Positions 63,726 through 64,000 of a stretch of 64,000 nt of DNA are shown here, piece after piece; positions within the stretch are counted from its first letter, which is position 1; every line of letters begins with the position of its first letter. The stretch is from CAYFLR01 sp964343805 (GTDB taxonomy: Bacteria > Bdellovibrionota_B > Oligoflexia > CAYFLR01): NCBI GenBank assembly GCA_964343805.1, contig CAYFLR010000027.1, positions 1-64,000 on the forward strand, in the 5' to 3' direction. The notes under the pieces are model-generated. The model worked only from the letters and a program-made list of their open reading frames with translations, had not been told where the DNA came from and searched no databases. A program made the position numbers and the translations under genes.

Positions 63726-64000
63726 GCCCCACATGCAAGAAAGAAGCGGCGGGTTACCTACTTAAAAAGTATAGTATAAGTGAACGCCGGACTTGTAGGG
63801 TATTGGATATATCACGATCTACTTTTCGTTATAAAGGGAAAGCTAATGAGAAGAATGATCATATTTGTAGCCAATTAAAGATATTAGCAAAAAAGAAACC
63901 TAGGTATGGTTCTCCTAGGCTCCATGCCCTCTTATTGAGGAAAGAATATCATATTTCACAACGAGAGCTTAAGATTATTGAGCAGGCTATCAATCATAAT
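63722..64000 (+). CDS. IS3-family transposase OrfB (5' part)
   Basis: Open in the -1 frame relative to OrfA from about 63722 to the window end. It has the HTH_21-like start of OrfB (YSISERRTCRVLDISRSTFR) and KKKPRYGSPRLHALLLRKEY. Expected to be made as an OrfAB fusion by frameshifting. The DDE catalytic core lies beyond the window. Confidence 0.85.
   Translation, partial: MSPTCKKEAAGYLLKKYSISERRTCRVLDISRSTFRYKGKANEKNDHICSQLKILAKKKPRYGSPRLHALLLRKEYHISQRELKIIEQAINHN

Larger units (their letters stand above)
63382..64000 (+). mobile_element. IS3-family insertion sequence (left end; runs off the window)
   Basis: The left end reads TGACCTTTCCCCCAAATTT, matching the TGACCT..CCCC type ends of the IS407/IS3 group. 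It contains orfA and the start of orfB in the -1 frame. The right end lies outside the window. Confidence 0.85.

Overview
The window looks like a scaffold from a Gram-negative, AT-rich bacterium. It has TolC-type and beta-barrel outer-membrane proteins, many Sec/SPII lipoproteins and a very high density of two-component signalling proteins. The overall flavour resembles Bdellovibrionota or other former deltaproteobacteria, but this is an impression from gene content, not a placement. Six runs of N (12928, 31102, 38687, 39243, 48358, 56910) show that it is a scaffold, and genes crossing them are incomplete.

Region 1 (1-39.3 kb) reads as ordinary chromosome. It opens with a VanZ-like membrane protein and an OmpR-type two-component pair whose kinase carries an in-frame stop. 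A leftward six-gene cluster follows: a SulP permease with a ~150-residue insertion holding a c-type haem motif (also broken by an early stop), a cytidylate-kinase-like/receiver fusion, a Cache histidine kinase, and three soluble phosphorelay proteins. Next come exported proteins (beta-barrel, two lipoproteins), a HAMP/TolC operon, LemA plus an M48 protease, the reverse transsulfuration pair (CBS, CGL), a Cys-rich PAS protein, a TPR pseudo-receiver, a trypsin-LRR lipoprotein, an FG-GAP lipoprotein, a GNAT-methyltransferase fusion, fabH-fabF, an alpha/beta hydrolase, a solute-binding-protein/LytS/LytTR sensory operon, a DUF2934 protein with a histone-H1-like tail, RecD2 and mutM.

Region 2 (40.16-63.4 kb) is an accessory array and the main point of interest. 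The first 16 bases of mutM (on the + strand cgggtagttcgggcat, the complement of codons M-P-E-L-P) recur in direct orientation at 44601, 50433, 52515, 57443 and 63206. Each internal copy is preceded by a 50-150 bp TGAA-rich tract and followed by one of two conserved right flanks. One right flank contains the 3' end of a tyrosine recombinase gene; the other is a 172 bp block that ends in an inverted copy of the core. I read this as tandem accretion of integrative elements at the 5' end of mutM. The cargo modules are: (1) a recombinase remnant, broken repeat and outer-membrane genes, and a DUF4258-type toxin-antitoxin pair; (2) a lipoprotein-anchored polymorphic toxin with its probable immunity protein and two exported coiled-coil partners; (3) a broken ahpF and a second DUF4258-type pair; (4) a methyltransferase, SRPBCC protein and glycosyltransferase plus a Gp49 toxin with an antitoxin-Panacea fusion; (5) a divergent unit with a small secreted peptide facing radical SAM, GNAT, peptide-binding protein and hybrid histidine kinase genes. 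The window ends in an IS3-family element.

The two most interesting candidates for undescribed systems are module 5 (a possible modified-peptide signal and its sensor) and the mutM-start element array itself. Module 2, a lipoprotein toxin operon, is third. At least four otherwise intact genes carry a single in-frame stop (TAG, TAA, TGA, TAA), which points to ongoing gene decay or sequence error and not to a changed genetic code.
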